In this document: positions 24,226 through 32,018 of the stretch, in pieces | Numbering within the stretch: position 1 is the stretch's first letter | Layout: every line of letters starts with the position of its first letter | Source: Omnitrophica WOR_2 bacterium RIFCSPHIGHO2_02_FULL_45_21 | Lineage (GTDB): Bacteria; Omnitrophota; Gorgyraeia; Gygaellales; UBA12090 | Length of the DNA stretch: 44,552 nucleotides | NCBI GenBank assembly: GCA_001805575.1 | Contig: MHGN01000071.1 | Span: 1-44,552 of the forward strand | Reading direction: 5' to 3' | Notes under the pieces: model-generated | What the model saw: the letters and a program-made list of their open reading frames with translations, nothing else | The model's database searches: none | Told to the model about the DNA's origin: nothing | Position numbers and translations under genes: made by a program

Positions 24226-26987
24226 TGGATTACAAAGCAACCCTGAATCTTCCTTCAACCGATTTTCCCATGAAGGCAAACTTGAGTAAAAATGAGCCAA
24301 AGATTTTAGATTTCTGGCAGAAGGAGGATATCTACGGCCAGATCCGCCAAAAGCGCCGGGGAAAGCCGAAATACGTTCTCCATGACGGGCCGCCGTATGC
24401 CAATGGCAATATTCACATCGGCCATGCCTTAAATAAGATACTCAAAGATATCAGCGTTCGTTTCAAGACCATGCGTGGTTTTGACTCAAACTACGTCCCG
24501 GGCTGGGACTGCCATGGCCTGCCGGTTGAGCATCAGCTGTTTAAAGAATTAAACATAACCAAGAGCGCAATCTCCAGGCTTGATTTCAGAAAAAAGGCGC
24601 AAGCGTATGCATTACGGTTTGTGGATATTCAAAAAGAAGAATTTAAACGTTTAGGGGTATTCGGCAGCTGGCAGAACCCATACCTTACCTTAGACAAAAA
24701 TTATGAATATGAGATAGTCAGGGCTTTATGCGGGCTGCTAAAGCTAGGCTATATCTATCGCGGCTTGAAGCCGGTAAACTGGTGTGCAACCTGCGAAACT
24801 GCGCTTGCTGAGGCAGAGGTGGAATACGAGGATAAAAGTTCACCCTCTATCTATGTGAAATTCAAAGTCAATGACCCGCAGAAGCTATCGGCTATCAACT
24901 ATCAATTATCAACTGTTCTTTACTTAGTAATCTGGACCACCACTCCCTGGACGCTTTACGGCAATGTAGCCGTAGCGGTACATCCTCAGGCGCAATATGC
25001 GCTGCTGGAAACAGAAAAAGGCAATTTAGTTATTGCGAAAAATTTATTGTCCCCTGCCTTAAAGAATATCGGAGTGGAAGAAGCAAAGAGCAAAACTCTT
25101 GCCATAATCCAGGGTAAGGCCCTGGAAGGTTTGAGCTACGAACATCCGTTTTTAAACGATGGTTTGATCAGAAAAGTGGTTTTGGCTGATTATGTTTCCC
25201 AGGAAGACGGCAGCGGCCTGGTGCATACCGCGCCCGGGCATGGGCAGGAAGATTATCAAACCAGTCTCAAGTATAATCTGCCTATCCTTATGGCGGTTGA
25301 TGAACGGGGCAGGTTTGAGCGCGGGGTTTCAGGATTGAGCGGAGAATATGTTTTAAATGCCAATAAAGCAATTATTGAGAAGCTTGATTCATTATGCTGT
25401 CTTTTATTCTCCGGGATAGTGCAGCATACGTATCCTCATTGCTGGCGTTGTAAGAATCCGGTTATCTTCCGGGCTACCAAACAATGGTTTCTGAATATGG
25501 AGAATCGCGAATTAAGAAAGAGGACCCTCAAAGTTATTCAAAACGATATTCAGTTTATTCCTGAGACAGGCAGGCAGAGAATTTTGAGCATGGTGGCTTT
25601 AAGGCCTGACTGGTGCTTATCGCGCCAGCGGTATTGGGGGGTGCCGATTCCGGCAGTGCGCTGTTTAGACTGTAATGAGGAAACGCTCGATGCGGAAATC
25701 ATTGAGCATTTTGCTCAAGCAGTTTTACGCTCCGGCAGCGATGTTTGGTTTCAAGAAGAGGTAAATTCATTCATCCCGCATACCTTCAGCTGTCCTCATT
25801 GTAATGGCAGGAAGTTTGCTCCAGGTGAAGATATTCTTGATGTATGGTTTGACTCCGGGGTCAGCCACCGGGCAGTATTAATGACAGATGCGTCCCTGGA
25901 ATTCCCCGCCTCACTCTATTTAGAAGGCACTGACCAGCATCGGGGATGGTTTCAGGCCTCCCTGCTTCCTGCAATGGCGCTTGAGGATAGAGCGCCTTTT
26001 AAGGCAGCGCTTACCCATGGTTTTGCGGTTGACGGCTTAGGAAGAAAGATGTCCAAGTCTATGGGTAACGTTGTCGCTCCCGGGGATATCATTAAGGATT
26101 ATGGCGCGGATATCCTGCGGCTCTGGGCCGCTTCAAGTAATTATAACGAAGATGTGAGGATTTCTACCGATATTTTAGAGCGGCTTGCTGATGCCTATAG
26201 AAAAATACGCAATACGCTCCGTTTTCTTCTGGGGAATTTGTATGATTTTTCTCCGGATAAAGACAAGGTTGATTATGATAAAATGCTTGAGCTTGACCGC
26301 TATAGCCTATCCACGGCATATAAGCTGCTTGAGAAGATAACGCGCTGCTACGAAGACTTTGAATTTTATAAGGCATATCAGGAGACCTCGCAGTTTTGTA
26401 TCTTGCAGCTTTCCAATTTTTACCTTGATATCTTAAAAGACAGGCTGTATACATTTAAAAAAGACTCTCTCCCGCGGCGCTCATGCCAAACTGCCATTTA
26501 TGAAATTCTACAAATTCTGGTTAAGGCCATTGCGCCTATTTTGCCATTTACTGCTGAGGAAGTCTGGCAGTATATGAAAGGCGTCAGGCAGGAGGAAAGC
26601 GTGCATCTTTCAGATTGGCCACAGCTTGAAAATAAATTTATTGATGACGCATTGGAAAATAAATGGTATAATCTCATCCAATTTAGAGCAAAGGTATTAA
26701 AGGCCTTAGAGGAAAAAAGGGAGTGCGGTGAAATCGGGAGTTCTCTTGAGGCCGAGCTTATCATAGGCATAACCGAAGAAGACGGCTTCCTCAGGGACTT
26801 TGAAAAAATTTTACCTGAGGTCTTTATCGTTTCCGGCGTTTATTTAGAGAAAGCGTCAGAATCGTATATTAATGTCTTCAGGGCTCAGGGTAAAAAATGC
26901 CCGCGCTGCTGGAGTTACTCTCGCAATATGGGAGGAAATGGCCTCTACGCCGAGGTATGTCCAAAATGTGTATTGACGCTCAAATGA
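24225..26987 (+). CDS. ileS: Isoleucyl-tRNA synthetase
   Basis: A 920-residue class I aminoacyl-tRNA synthetase of the bacterial type. HIGH lies at 64-67 and KMSKS at 608-612. The editing domain inserted in the Rossmann fold has VIWTTTPWTL and GSGLVHTAPGHGQEDY. The C-terminal zinc motif CPRCW...CPKC is intact. A heptamer array (24884-24911) encodes residues about 220-230, in a length-variable loop at the entry of the editing domain. No T-box leader precedes it: the start codon overlaps the mtnP stop, so it is co-transcribed from the yggS promoter region. Confidence 0.97.
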   Translation: MDYKATLNLPSTDFPMKANLSKNEPKILDFWQKEDIYGQIRQKRRGKPKYVLHDGPPYANGNIHIGHALNKILKDISVRFKTMRGFDSNYVPGWDCHGLPVEHQLFKELNITKSAISRLDFRKKAQAYALRFVDIQKEEFKRLGVFGSWQNPYLTLDKNYEYEIVRALCGLLKLGYIYRGLKPVNWCATCETALAEAEVEYEDKSSPSIYVKFKVNDPQKLSAINYQLSTVLYLVIWTTTPWTLYGNVAVAVHPQAQYALLETEKGNLVIAKNLLSPALKNIGVEEAKSKTLAIIQGKALEGLSYEHPFLNDGLIRKVVLADYVSQEDGSGLVHTAPGHGQEDYQTSLKYNLPILMAVDERGRFERGVSGLSGEYVLNANKAIIEKLDSLCCLLFSGIVQHTYPHCWRCKNPVIFRATKQWFLNMENRELRKRTLKVIQNDIQFIPETGRQRILSMVALRPDWCLSRQRYWGVPIPAVRCLDCNEETLDAEIIEHFAQAVLRSGSDVWFQEEVNSFIPHTFSCPHCNGRKFAPGEDILDVWFDSGVSHRAVLMTDASLEFPASLYLEGTDQHRGWFQASLLPAMALEDRAPFKAALTHGFAVDGLGRKMSKSMGNVVAPGDIIKDYGADILRLWAASSNYNEDVRISTDILERLADAYRKIRNTLRFLLGNLYDFSPDKDKVDYDKMLELDRYSLSTAYKLLEKITRCYEDFEFYKAYQETSQFCILQLSNFYLDILKDRLYTFKKDSLPRRSCQTAIYEILQILVKAIAPILPFTAEEVWQYMKGVRQEESVHLSDWPQLENKFIDDALENKWYNLIQFRAKVLKALEEKRECGEIGSSLEAELIIGITEEDGFLRDFEKILPEVFIVSGVYLEKASESYINVFRAQGKKCPRCWSYSRNMGGNGLYAEVCPKCVLTLK
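24884..24914 (+). repeat. Heptamer array inside ileS
   Basis: GCTATCG, GCTATCA, ACTATCA and ATTATCA follow in tandem, then ACT as the start of a fifth unit. The consensus is NCTATCA. It encodes LSAINYQLST in the loop between the conserved SPSIYVKF and VIWTTTPWT blocks. It is again four units, again in frame, in a loop known to vary in length among IleS proteins. Confidence 0.75.
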
Positions 26988-27027
26988 ATCAGCGGGGTTG
27001 ATCAAGTTCTCCCTTGCGTAAACGCTG

Positions 27028-27056
27028 GTAAATTTCTGCGAAATTCACTTCGCACG
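27028..27056 (+). repeat. Small hairpin in the ileS-traR gap
   Basis: TGCGAA and TTCGCA form a 6-bp inverted repeat around ATTCAC, within the 155-base gap between ileS and traR. It lies upstream of the longer TTAATTCGCCCC hairpin. The start of this gap shows nothing else I can recognise. No T run marks it as a terminator. Confidence 0.35.
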
Positions 27057-27064
27057 CTTCGGGA

Positions 27065-27129
27065 TTAATTCGCCCCTGCCGTTTTGCTTCGCTTATGCAC
27101 AGCAAAACGAAGCAGCAGGGGCTCATTAA
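27065..27129 (+). repeat. Long stem-loop (TTAATTCGCCCC family, copy 1) before traR
   Basis: TTAAT (27065-27069) pairs with ATTAA (27125-27129), GCCCCTGC (27072-27079) with GCAGGGGC (27115-27122), and CGTTTTGCT (27080-27088) with AGCAAAACG (27101-27109). The apical loop is 12 bases, and a 5-base bulge lies on the right side. A symmetrical TC/TC internal loop separates the two outer stems. The same outer framework occurs at 29990-30022. Both copies end in ATTAA directly before a GGAG ribosome binding site. Confidence 0.7.
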
Positions 27130-27142
27130 GGAGTAAAGAAAA

Positions 27143-27532
27143 ATGGGAAAGATGCTTAAGAAAGAAACGCGGGTATATCGCCAGCTTCTTTTAAAATTAC
27201 GAGAGAGAATTAGCGAGGATATTAAGCATATTTCAGAGGATACGCTTAAGAAATCCCAGAAAGAGGCGGCAGGCGATATCTCCGGCTATACGCTGCATAT
27301 GGCTGACCTGGCCACTGATGCTTATGACCGCGAATTCTCATTGAACCTGGCTTCCTGCGATCGTGATGTGCTTCTTATGATTAATGATGCCCTGAAAAGA
27401 ATCGATGAGGGAGATTACGGCATTTGCGCGCAATGTAAAAAAACGATCGCCAGGATCAGGCTGAAGGCCCTGCCCTTTGCCTGTTTTTGCCTTAAGTGCC
27501 AAAAAGCGCAGGAAAAGCCGCGTTCAGGTTAA
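27143..27532 (+). CDS. TraR/DksA-type C4 zinc-finger protein
   Basis: A 129-residue protein with a predicted N-terminal helical hairpin and a C-terminal DksA/TraR zinc finger: Cys95, Cys98, Cys116 and Cys119 in the C-x2-C-x17-C-x2-C spacing. DksA-like proteins bind the RNA polymerase secondary channel; short members of this type are widespread and often lie next to lspA, as here. GDYGICAQC is a typical block. AAGGAG lies 10 bases before the ATG, right after the stem-loop. Whether it responds to ppGpp cannot be told from the sequence. Confidence 0.9.
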   Translation: MGKMLKKETRVYRQLLLKLRERISEDIKHISEDTLKKSQKEAAGDISGYTLHMADLATDAYDREFSLNLASCDRDVLLMINDALKRIDEGDYGICAQCKKTIARIRLKALPFACFCLKCQKAQEKPRSG

Positions 27533-27595
27533 TCCGCTGGTCCAGCCAGTTGTGGCCCGTCGATTCGTTTATCGTTGAACGCACCAATGGATTAA
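27529..27595 (+). repeat. Inverted repeat in the traR-lspA gap
   Basis: TTAATCCGCTGG (27529-27540, overlapping the traR stop codon) and CCAATGGATTAA (27584-27595) are complementary in 10 of 12 positions and enclose 43 bases. It is another palindrome ending in ATTAA just before a gene start and spans most of the gap. There is no T run and no recognisable ribosome binding site before lspA. A role as attenuator or as repeat element is equally possible. Confidence 0.5.
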
Positions 27596-27604
27596 CGAGC
27601 CAAG

Positions 27605-28081
27605 ATGCCCAAATCTCTCACCGATATGTCAATCCGCTTATCATGGTTGATAGGCCTTACAGTTTTTCTTTTTGATCAGCTCGCCAAACAATATATTTCA
27701 AAAAATTTATCCTTAGGCCGGTCAATCCCGGTAATTAAAAATGTATTTCATCTTACCCTTGTGCATAATACCGGAGTTGCCTTTGGTTTATTCAAAAATC
27801 GGCAGGTATTATTTATTATCATAACTTCAATCGTTATTCTTTATATAGCGCTTGCTCTGTTTTTAAACCGTAAGCAGAATAGCCTAAGCAGCCGTATTGC
27901 CTTTGGATTAATTTTAGGAGGGGCCTGCGGGAACCTCTTTGATCGCCTGAAGCTTGGTTTTATTATTGATTTTTTTGATTTTCGTATCTGGCCGGTTTTT
28001 AATATCGCTGACAGCGCCATCACGCTCGGAGTAGCATTGTTAGCGATAGAAGCGCTGTTTGCTAAAAAGCGAAAAGCCTAA
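27605..28081 (+). CDS. lspA: Lipoprotein signal peptidase (signal peptidase II)
   Basis: A 158-residue polytopic aspartic protease that removes the signal peptide from diacylglyceryl-modified prolipoproteins. It has four hydrophobic helices and the family motifs FDQLAKQYI, VHNTGVAFGLF, GGACGNLFDR and DFFDF...FNIADSAITLGV; the last two carry the catalytic aspartates. Length is standard. It is followed 28 bases later by lgt, the enzyme that acts just before it on the same substrates. Confidence 0.96.
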   Translation: MPKSLTDMSIRLSWLIGLTVFLFDQLAKQYISKNLSLGRSIPVIKNVFHLTLVHNTGVAFGLFKNRQVLFIIITSIVILYIALALFLNRKQNSLSSRIAFGLILGGACGNLFDRLKLGFIIDFFDFRIWPVFNIADSAITLGVALLAIEALFAKKRKA

Positions 28082-28109
28082 AGTGTTCCTCCCGCCTTGA
28101 GACTAAACA

Positions 28110-28838
28110 ATGAGCGGGAAAATTACTATGTATCCGGTTATCTTTCAATTCGGCTTTATTCAAATCTATAGCTATGGATTAATGCTTGTTTTTGCTTTTT
28201 GGATTTTTGTCTTTTTATTAACCCGGCAGGCGCCCGCCTTGAATTTAACGAATGATTTCTTCTGGAATTTGTCTTTAGTGATTTTGTTAGCCGGCATCGT
28301 CAGCGCCCGTTTAGCATACATAGCGCTCAATCTACGATTTTTCTTAGATAATCCTCAAGAAGTTTTTATGCTTTGGCATGGAGGATTAATCTGGTATGGC
28401 GCCTTCCTGGGAGGCTTGCTTTCGGGGAGTATCTATTTAAAACGCAGGAAGATGCCTTTATTGAAGACCCTTGACCTGATAATGCCTTATCTTGCCCTGA
28501 GCCAAGCTATCGGAAGAATAGGCTGTTTCTTAAACGGCTGTTGTTACGGCAGGTTCTTTATCCCTGCGCAGCTATTTTCCTCTTTTGGGCTGCTGATTAT
28601 TTTTGTCATTTTGAGGTTATTACAGGGGAGGACTTACCGGCAGGGATTTATTTTGGCTTGCTATCTTATAGCGGTTTCGCTTGAGCGTTTCATTGAGGAA
28701 TTTCTGCGCGGAGATTCACCTCGCAATTTTGGGGGCTTAACTATTTTTCAGGTTATAAGCATTGCCGTATTTTTAAGCGGGATTTTACTATGGAGTATCA
28801 TTTTAAAGTCGGCGAAGAAAGCGCGGGAAAGCGCATAG
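28110..28838 (+). CDS. lgt: Prolipoprotein diacylglyceryl transferase Lgt
   Basis: A 242-residue integral membrane enzyme that transfers diacylglycerol to the lipobox cysteine of prolipoproteins. Visible are the N-terminal YPVIFQFGFIQIYSYGLML, the HGGLIWYGAFLGG block with the essential histidine, and a cysteine-rich version of the Lgt signature, IGRIGCFLNGCCYG. It is a little shorter than the Escherichia coli enzyme but typical of this compact subtype. The family start would fit ATG 28128 equally well or better. It overlaps rluD by 49 bases. Confidence 0.9.
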   Translation: MSGKITMYPVIFQFGFIQIYSYGLMLVFAFWIFVFLLTRQAPALNLTNDFFWNLSLVILLAGIVSARLAYIALNLRFFLDNPQEVFMLWHGGLIWYGAFLGGLLSGSIYLKRRKMPLLKTLDLIMPYLALSQAIGRIGCFLNGCCYGRFFIPAQLFSSFGLLIIFVILRLLQGRTYRQGFILACYLIAVSLERFIEEFLRGDSPRNFGGLTIFQVISIAVFLSGILLWSIILKSAKKARESA

Positions 28839-29671
28839 ATCTGTTTTTGGCTGAAGAATTAAAAAAAGACGGCTCTTCCCGCTCTTTTCTGCAGCAACTG
28901 ATATTAAATAAAGAAGTTCTCTTAAATAACCAGCCTGTTAAGCCCCATCATAAATTAAGCATTCAGGATTCGATCAAGGTAAACATAGTAAGGCCCCCCG
29001 CCGCTGGGATAACAGCCGAAGAGATCAGTTTAAAAATAATCTACGAAGATAATCATATTCTGGTTATTGACAAGCCTGCAGGCCTGGTGGTGCATCCCGG
29101 AGCCGGTAATCAATCCGGGACATTGGTAAATGCGCTCCTCGCGCATACCGCTAATCTTTCATCCGTAAATCCCCAGCGGCCCGGAATAGTGCACCGCTTA
29201 GATAAGGAGACCTCAGGGGTTATGGTGATTGCCAGGAATAACGCAGCCCACCTTAATTTATCCGAACAGTTTTCTGCGCATACAATCAAAAGGAGATATC
29301 TTGCCTTAGTCAGTGGAAGTATGGAGCTTGATGAGGGGGTAATCGATTTACCTATCGGAAGGCATAAGAAAGATTTCCGGCGCCAGTCAGTTAGTTTCGT
29401 CCATTCGAGGAATGCGCTAACCCGCTATAAGGTTCTCAAGCGCTTCAGTAAGGCAACGTTTTTGGAACTTATTCCGGAAACTGGCAGGACCCATCAACTG
29501 CGGGTACATCTTGCGCATTTAGGCCATCCGATACTGGGGGATGCTAAGTATGGCAGGAAATCTGATTTTATCCGCCTGGCATTGCATGCCCGGGAGCTAG
29601 GGTTTTTGCATCCCCAGGATTCTGAATTTGTTAGTTTTCAATCCGAACTACCGCCGGAATTTATCCTCTAG
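28790..29671 (+). CDS. rluD: 23S rRNA pseudouridine synthase, RluD/RluA family
   Basis: A 293-residue pseudouridine synthase. An S4 RNA-binding domain (about residues 8-75) precedes the catalytic domain with HRLDKETSG, where Asp138 is the catalytic aspartate, VIDKPAGLVVHPG and the C-terminal ETGRTHQLRVHLAHLGHPILGD. This architecture is that of RluD, which modifies helix 69 of 23S rRNA, although RluC-like specificity cannot be ruled out. RluD genes often follow lspA. The start lies inside lgt. Confidence 0.92.
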   Translation: MEYHFKVGEESAGKRIDLFLAEELKKDGSSRSFLQQLILNKEVLLNNQPVKPHHKLSIQDSIKVNIVRPPAAGITAEEISLKIIYEDNHILVIDKPAGLVVHPGAGNQSGTLVNALLAHTANLSSVNPQRPGIVHRLDKETSGVMVIARNNAAHLNLSEQFSAHTIKRRYLALVSGSMELDEGVIDLPIGRHKKDFRRQSVSFVHSRNALTRYKVLKRFSKATFLELIPETGRTHQLRVHLAHLGHPILGDAKYGRKSDFIRLALHARELGFLHPQDSEFVSFQSELPPEFIL

Positions 29672-29763
29672 GGCAGCAGAAGAAACCGGCCTTCGGACAA
29701 GACTTTTAGCCAGTTTTAGTGCTTGGGAAAGTGCTTTATACTTTCCCATACCATAAAAAACAC
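29672..29763. other. Gap after rluD: hairpin, no gene
   Basis: This is the first part of a 364-base gap without a gene. It contains a perfect hairpin, GGGAAAG (29725-29731), TGCTTTATA, CTTTCCC (29741-29747), which matches the reverse complement of the hairpin over the murG stop in 18 of 21 core positions. It lacks a T run on the plus strand. The rest of the gap is taken up by the promoter, repeat and stem-loop listed separately. Confidence 0.45.
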
Positions 29764-29791
29764 TTGCATTTAAAAAAGTCATTGCTATAAT
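29764..29791 (+). promoter_or_regulatory. Promoter of the coiled-coil gene and possibly the mre cluster
   Basis: TTGCAT (29764-29769), a 16-base spacer and a perfect TATAAT (29786-29791) preceded by TGC, giving an extended -10. Transcription would start near 29798 and produce a leader of about 240 bases before the coiled-coil gene. A second TATAAT at 29923-29928, with a poor -35, might be an additional start. Confidence 0.65.
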
Positions 29792-29836
29792 TGAAGTTAT
29801 ATTCCTGAAGAAATATTTACTCTCTTAAAAACTATA

Positions 29837-29875
29837 GGGTAAGCTGAAGAAAAAAGAGGTTTCTAACGGGGCGTA
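29837..29875 (+). repeat. Short repeat, copy 2, in the leader of the coiled-coil gene
   Basis: GGGTAAGC, then GAGGTTTCT, then ACGGGGCGTATA, in the same order and nearly the same spacing as at 812-850 between mraZ and rsmH. The second copy has a two-base longer A run and one extra C. Both precede envelope genes. It may be a shared regulatory motif or a small repeat. Confidence 0.45.
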
Positions 29876-29989
29876 TATTTATCTTTACATTTACAAGAAG
29901 TTTGGGTAAAATAGAGATTGTTTATAATGCCTGACTGCTTGAGCGGTGATTGGGAAGATAAGACGCTTAAGATCTACGATATCAAAGGT

Positions 29990-30022
29990 TTAATTCGCCC
30001 CGCCATCGGCGGGGCTCATTAA
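29990..30022 (+). repeat. Stem-loop (TTAATTCGCCCC family, copy 2)
   Basis: TTAAT (29990-29994) pairs with ATTAA (30018-30022) and GCCCCGCC (29997-30004) with GGCGGGGC (30008-30015), with a symmetrical TC/TC internal loop and an ATC tip. The outer framework is identical to the copy before traR, but the tip is much shorter. AGGAGGAGG follows at once, then the ATG. A hairpin this close to the ribosome binding site could affect initiation. Confidence 0.7.
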
Positions 30023-30035
30023 AGGAGGAGGTCGT

Positions 30036-30893
30036 ATGGGTAACAAAATAAAAGGTCCGTTGGTGCTCTTATTTTTTCTTTTACTCGTAGCAATAGCAGC
30101 CGCGGCCTTAGGCTTTATAGGTTTACAAAAGGAAAAACAGATTAACGCGGCCCTTAGCCAGGAAAAAGAAGAAATTGAAATTAAGAAAAAAGCTGCTGAT
30201 AAAGAAGTTTCCAATTTGAAACAGCAGGTTGACGGCCTGCTGCAGGAAAAAACTCTAGCCCAGGTAAAGATTCAGGAACTTAATAGTAAAATTACTTCAC
30301 TTGACGACGAACTATCCGCTGAAAAGAAAGCCAAAGAGGATTCGTTTCTGGAAGCCGAAAAAATCAGAGAAGAGGTTATTACTTTAAAAAATACCAAGTT
30401 AAAGTTAGAGGCTAATTTAAAGTCAAGTAATGAAAGAGTAGAGAGCCTTGAAGGTAAGCTTGCAACCCTTGAGGCAGCCGTGCATAAGAAGGAAGTAGAG
30501 CAAAAAGCTCAAGTAATTCAGCACCAGGATATGCAATTAGAGAAGATTGTAATTGCGTCGCAGGCAGAGCAGCCTGCTCAGGCCCATCTCGGGGGACAAG
30601 CCGCCCCCGGGGGAGATGCCCCAAGCCCTAAGTCCACAAAGGACATTCTTCTCCCCCTCGGGGGACTTGAAGGTAAGGTGTTAGTGGTCAATAAAGAATA
30701 TGATTTTGTGGTAGTGAATATTGGCCAAAAAGATAATCTAGTTATTGGCGATACTTTAGAGATTTTCCGCAAAGAAAAAAAGCTCGGCGAGCTCAAGGTT
30801 GAAGAAGTCAGGGATAGCATGTCAGTAGCAATCCCCCTAGAGCCAAAGTTGATCAAACAGATCAAAGAGGATGATCGGGCAGTGCGGAAATAA
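30036..30893 (+). CDS. Membrane-anchored coiled-coil protein upstream of mreB
   Basis: A 285-residue protein that I do not recognise as a named family. Residues about 8-30 are a single transmembrane helix. About 32-175 are heptad-rich and charged, predicted coiled coil. About 183-208 are a Gly/Ala/Pro-rich linker whose DNA is made of GC-rich palindromes. The last 75 residues ([18 protein letters not shown] to VAIPLEP) look like a small beta-rich domain. The layout is that of an envelope protein with a helical stalk and periplasmic head, loosely like MreC. A strong ribosome binding site, AGGAGGAGG, precedes the ATG. Position directly before mreB suggests a role in elongation or envelope structure; this is inference. 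Confidence 0.7.
   Translation: MGNKIKGPLVLLFFLLLVAIAAAALGFIGLQKEKQINAALSQEKEEIEIKKKAADKEVSNLKQQVDGLLQEKTLAQVKIQELNSKITSLDDELSAEKKAKEDSFLEAEKIREEVITLKNTKLKLEANLKSSNERVESLEGKLATLEAAVHKKEVEQKAQVIQHQDMQLEKIVIASQAEQPAQAHLGGQAAPGGDAPSPKSTKDILLPLGGLEGKVLVVNKEYDFVVVNIGQKDNLVIGDTLEIFRKEKKLGELKVEEVRDSMSVAIPLEPKLIKQIKEDDRAVRK
30588..30670 (+). repeat. GC-rich palindromes in the linker of the coiled-coil gene
   Basis: CTCGGGGGAC occurs at 30588-30597 and again at 30657-30666. The first pairs with a downstream CCCCCG, the second forms TCCCCC-TC-GGGGGA. CATCTC and GAGATG flank the first. They encode the Gly/Pro-rich linker between the coiled coil and the C-terminal domain. The same core is found in murE and, inverted, in ftsQ. 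Confidence 0.5.
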
Positions 30894-30922
30894 TTAAGCG
30901 AAGCGAATGCTCTCTTAATACT

Positions 30923-32002
30923 ATGGTAAAATTAACAAAGCTGCTTGCAGCTATCAAGCGCAAGGCAAATTACTTCATGGGGTTTCTTCCCAGCGATATG
31001 GGCATTGACTTGGGAACCGCAACTACTCTGGTTTATGTAAAGGGTGAAGGGATTGTCCTCTGCGAGCCATCGGTTGTCGCAATTGAGAAAAGCACTAATC
31101 GGGTCCTGGCTGTCGGCTCGGAGGCAAAACGTATGCTCGGAAGGACACCTGGCGATATCCTGGCGATCCGGCCTATGAAGGACGGGGTGATTGCCGATTT
31201 TGAGATTACTGAAGCGATGCTGCGCTATTTTATCAAAAAGGCTCTACCGCGTAAGGCCCTCACTGGGCCAAGAGTGGTCATTGCCGTACCTTCCGGCATT
31301 ACAGAGGTGGAAAGGCGCGCGGTAAGGGAATCGGCTGAGCGCGCCGGCGCGAGTTCTATTCATTTAATAGATGAGCCTAAAGCTGCCGCCATTGGTGTGG
31401 GACTGCCAATCAGTGAGCCTATCGGTAATATGATTATCGATATTGGCGGAGGAACCACCGAGATTGCCGTTATATCCTTAGGCGGCATTGTCTTCTCCCG
31501 TTCTATCCGTATCGGTGGTGACGAGATGGATCAGGCAATAACCGAATACCTGAAGAAAACCTATAACCTGATGGTGGGAGAGCGCACCGCTGAAGATATT
31601 AAAATTAAGCTCGGCTCAGCTTTCCCATTGGAAGAGGAATTTAGCCTTGAGGTAAAAGGCAGGGATTTAGTTGCGGGATTACCCAAAACAATTACCATAA
31701 CCTCCGAAGAAATCCGCGATGCCCTGCGGGATCCGGTGCGGGCAATCGTAGAATCAACCAAAATCGTCTTAGAGAGGACTCCGCCGGAATTAGCTGCGGA
31801 TTTAATTGAGCATGGCATTATGATGGCAGGCGGCGGCTCATTACTGCGCGGTTTAGACAGGCTTCTTTCAGAAGAAACCGGACTCCCGGTACATGTCGCC
31901 GATGATCCCATCACTGCTGTTGCGATGGGCACCGGTAAGATTTTGGATGAAGAGCGTTATTTTAAACGTTTAACCGTTCCTGCCAAACTCCAACAACAAT
32001 AA
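30923..32002 (+). CDS. mreB: Rod-shape-determining protein MreB
   Basis: A 359-residue bacterial actin forming membrane-bound filaments that guide cell-wall elongation. The ATP motifs are [15 protein letters not shown] (phosphate 1), [17 protein letters not shown] (phosphate 2) and [13 protein letters not shown] (adenosine). Compared with typical MreB there are about 18 extra N-terminal residues ([18 protein letters not shown]), basic and amphipathic, which could be a membrane-binding helix; a start at ATG 30977 would remove them. It opens mreB-mreC-mreD-mrdA-rodA. Confidence 0.96.
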   Translation: MVKLTKLLAAIKRKANYFMGFLPSDMGIDLGTATTLVYVKGEGIVLCEPSVVAIEKSTNRVLAVGSEAKRMLGRTPGDILAIRPMKDGVIADFEITEAMLRYFIKKALPRKALTGPRVVIAVPSGITEVERRAVRESAERAGASSIHLIDEPKAAAIGVGLPISEPIGNMIIDIGGGTTEIAVISLGGIVFSRSIRIGGDEMDQAITEYLKKTYNLMVGERTAEDIKIKLGSAFPLEEEFSLEVKGRDLVAGLPKTITITSEEIRDALRDPVRAIVESTKIVLERTPPELAADLIEHGIMMAGGGSLLRGLDRLLSEETGLPVHVADDPITAVAMGTGKILDEERYFKRLTVPAKLQQQ

Positions 32003-32018
32003 CCCTTAGTCCTCTGGT

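Noticed and set aside
29725-29747. Rho-independent terminator of rluD
   Set aside because: The perfect stem is not followed by a T run on the plus strand and a near-identical hairpin occurs elsewhere in reverse orientation, so it is recorded as a repeat.
29672-30035. Known cyclic di-GMP or other named riboswitch in the long leader
   Set aside because: I could not match the conserved core of a class I know; the region is recorded only as repeats and hairpins.
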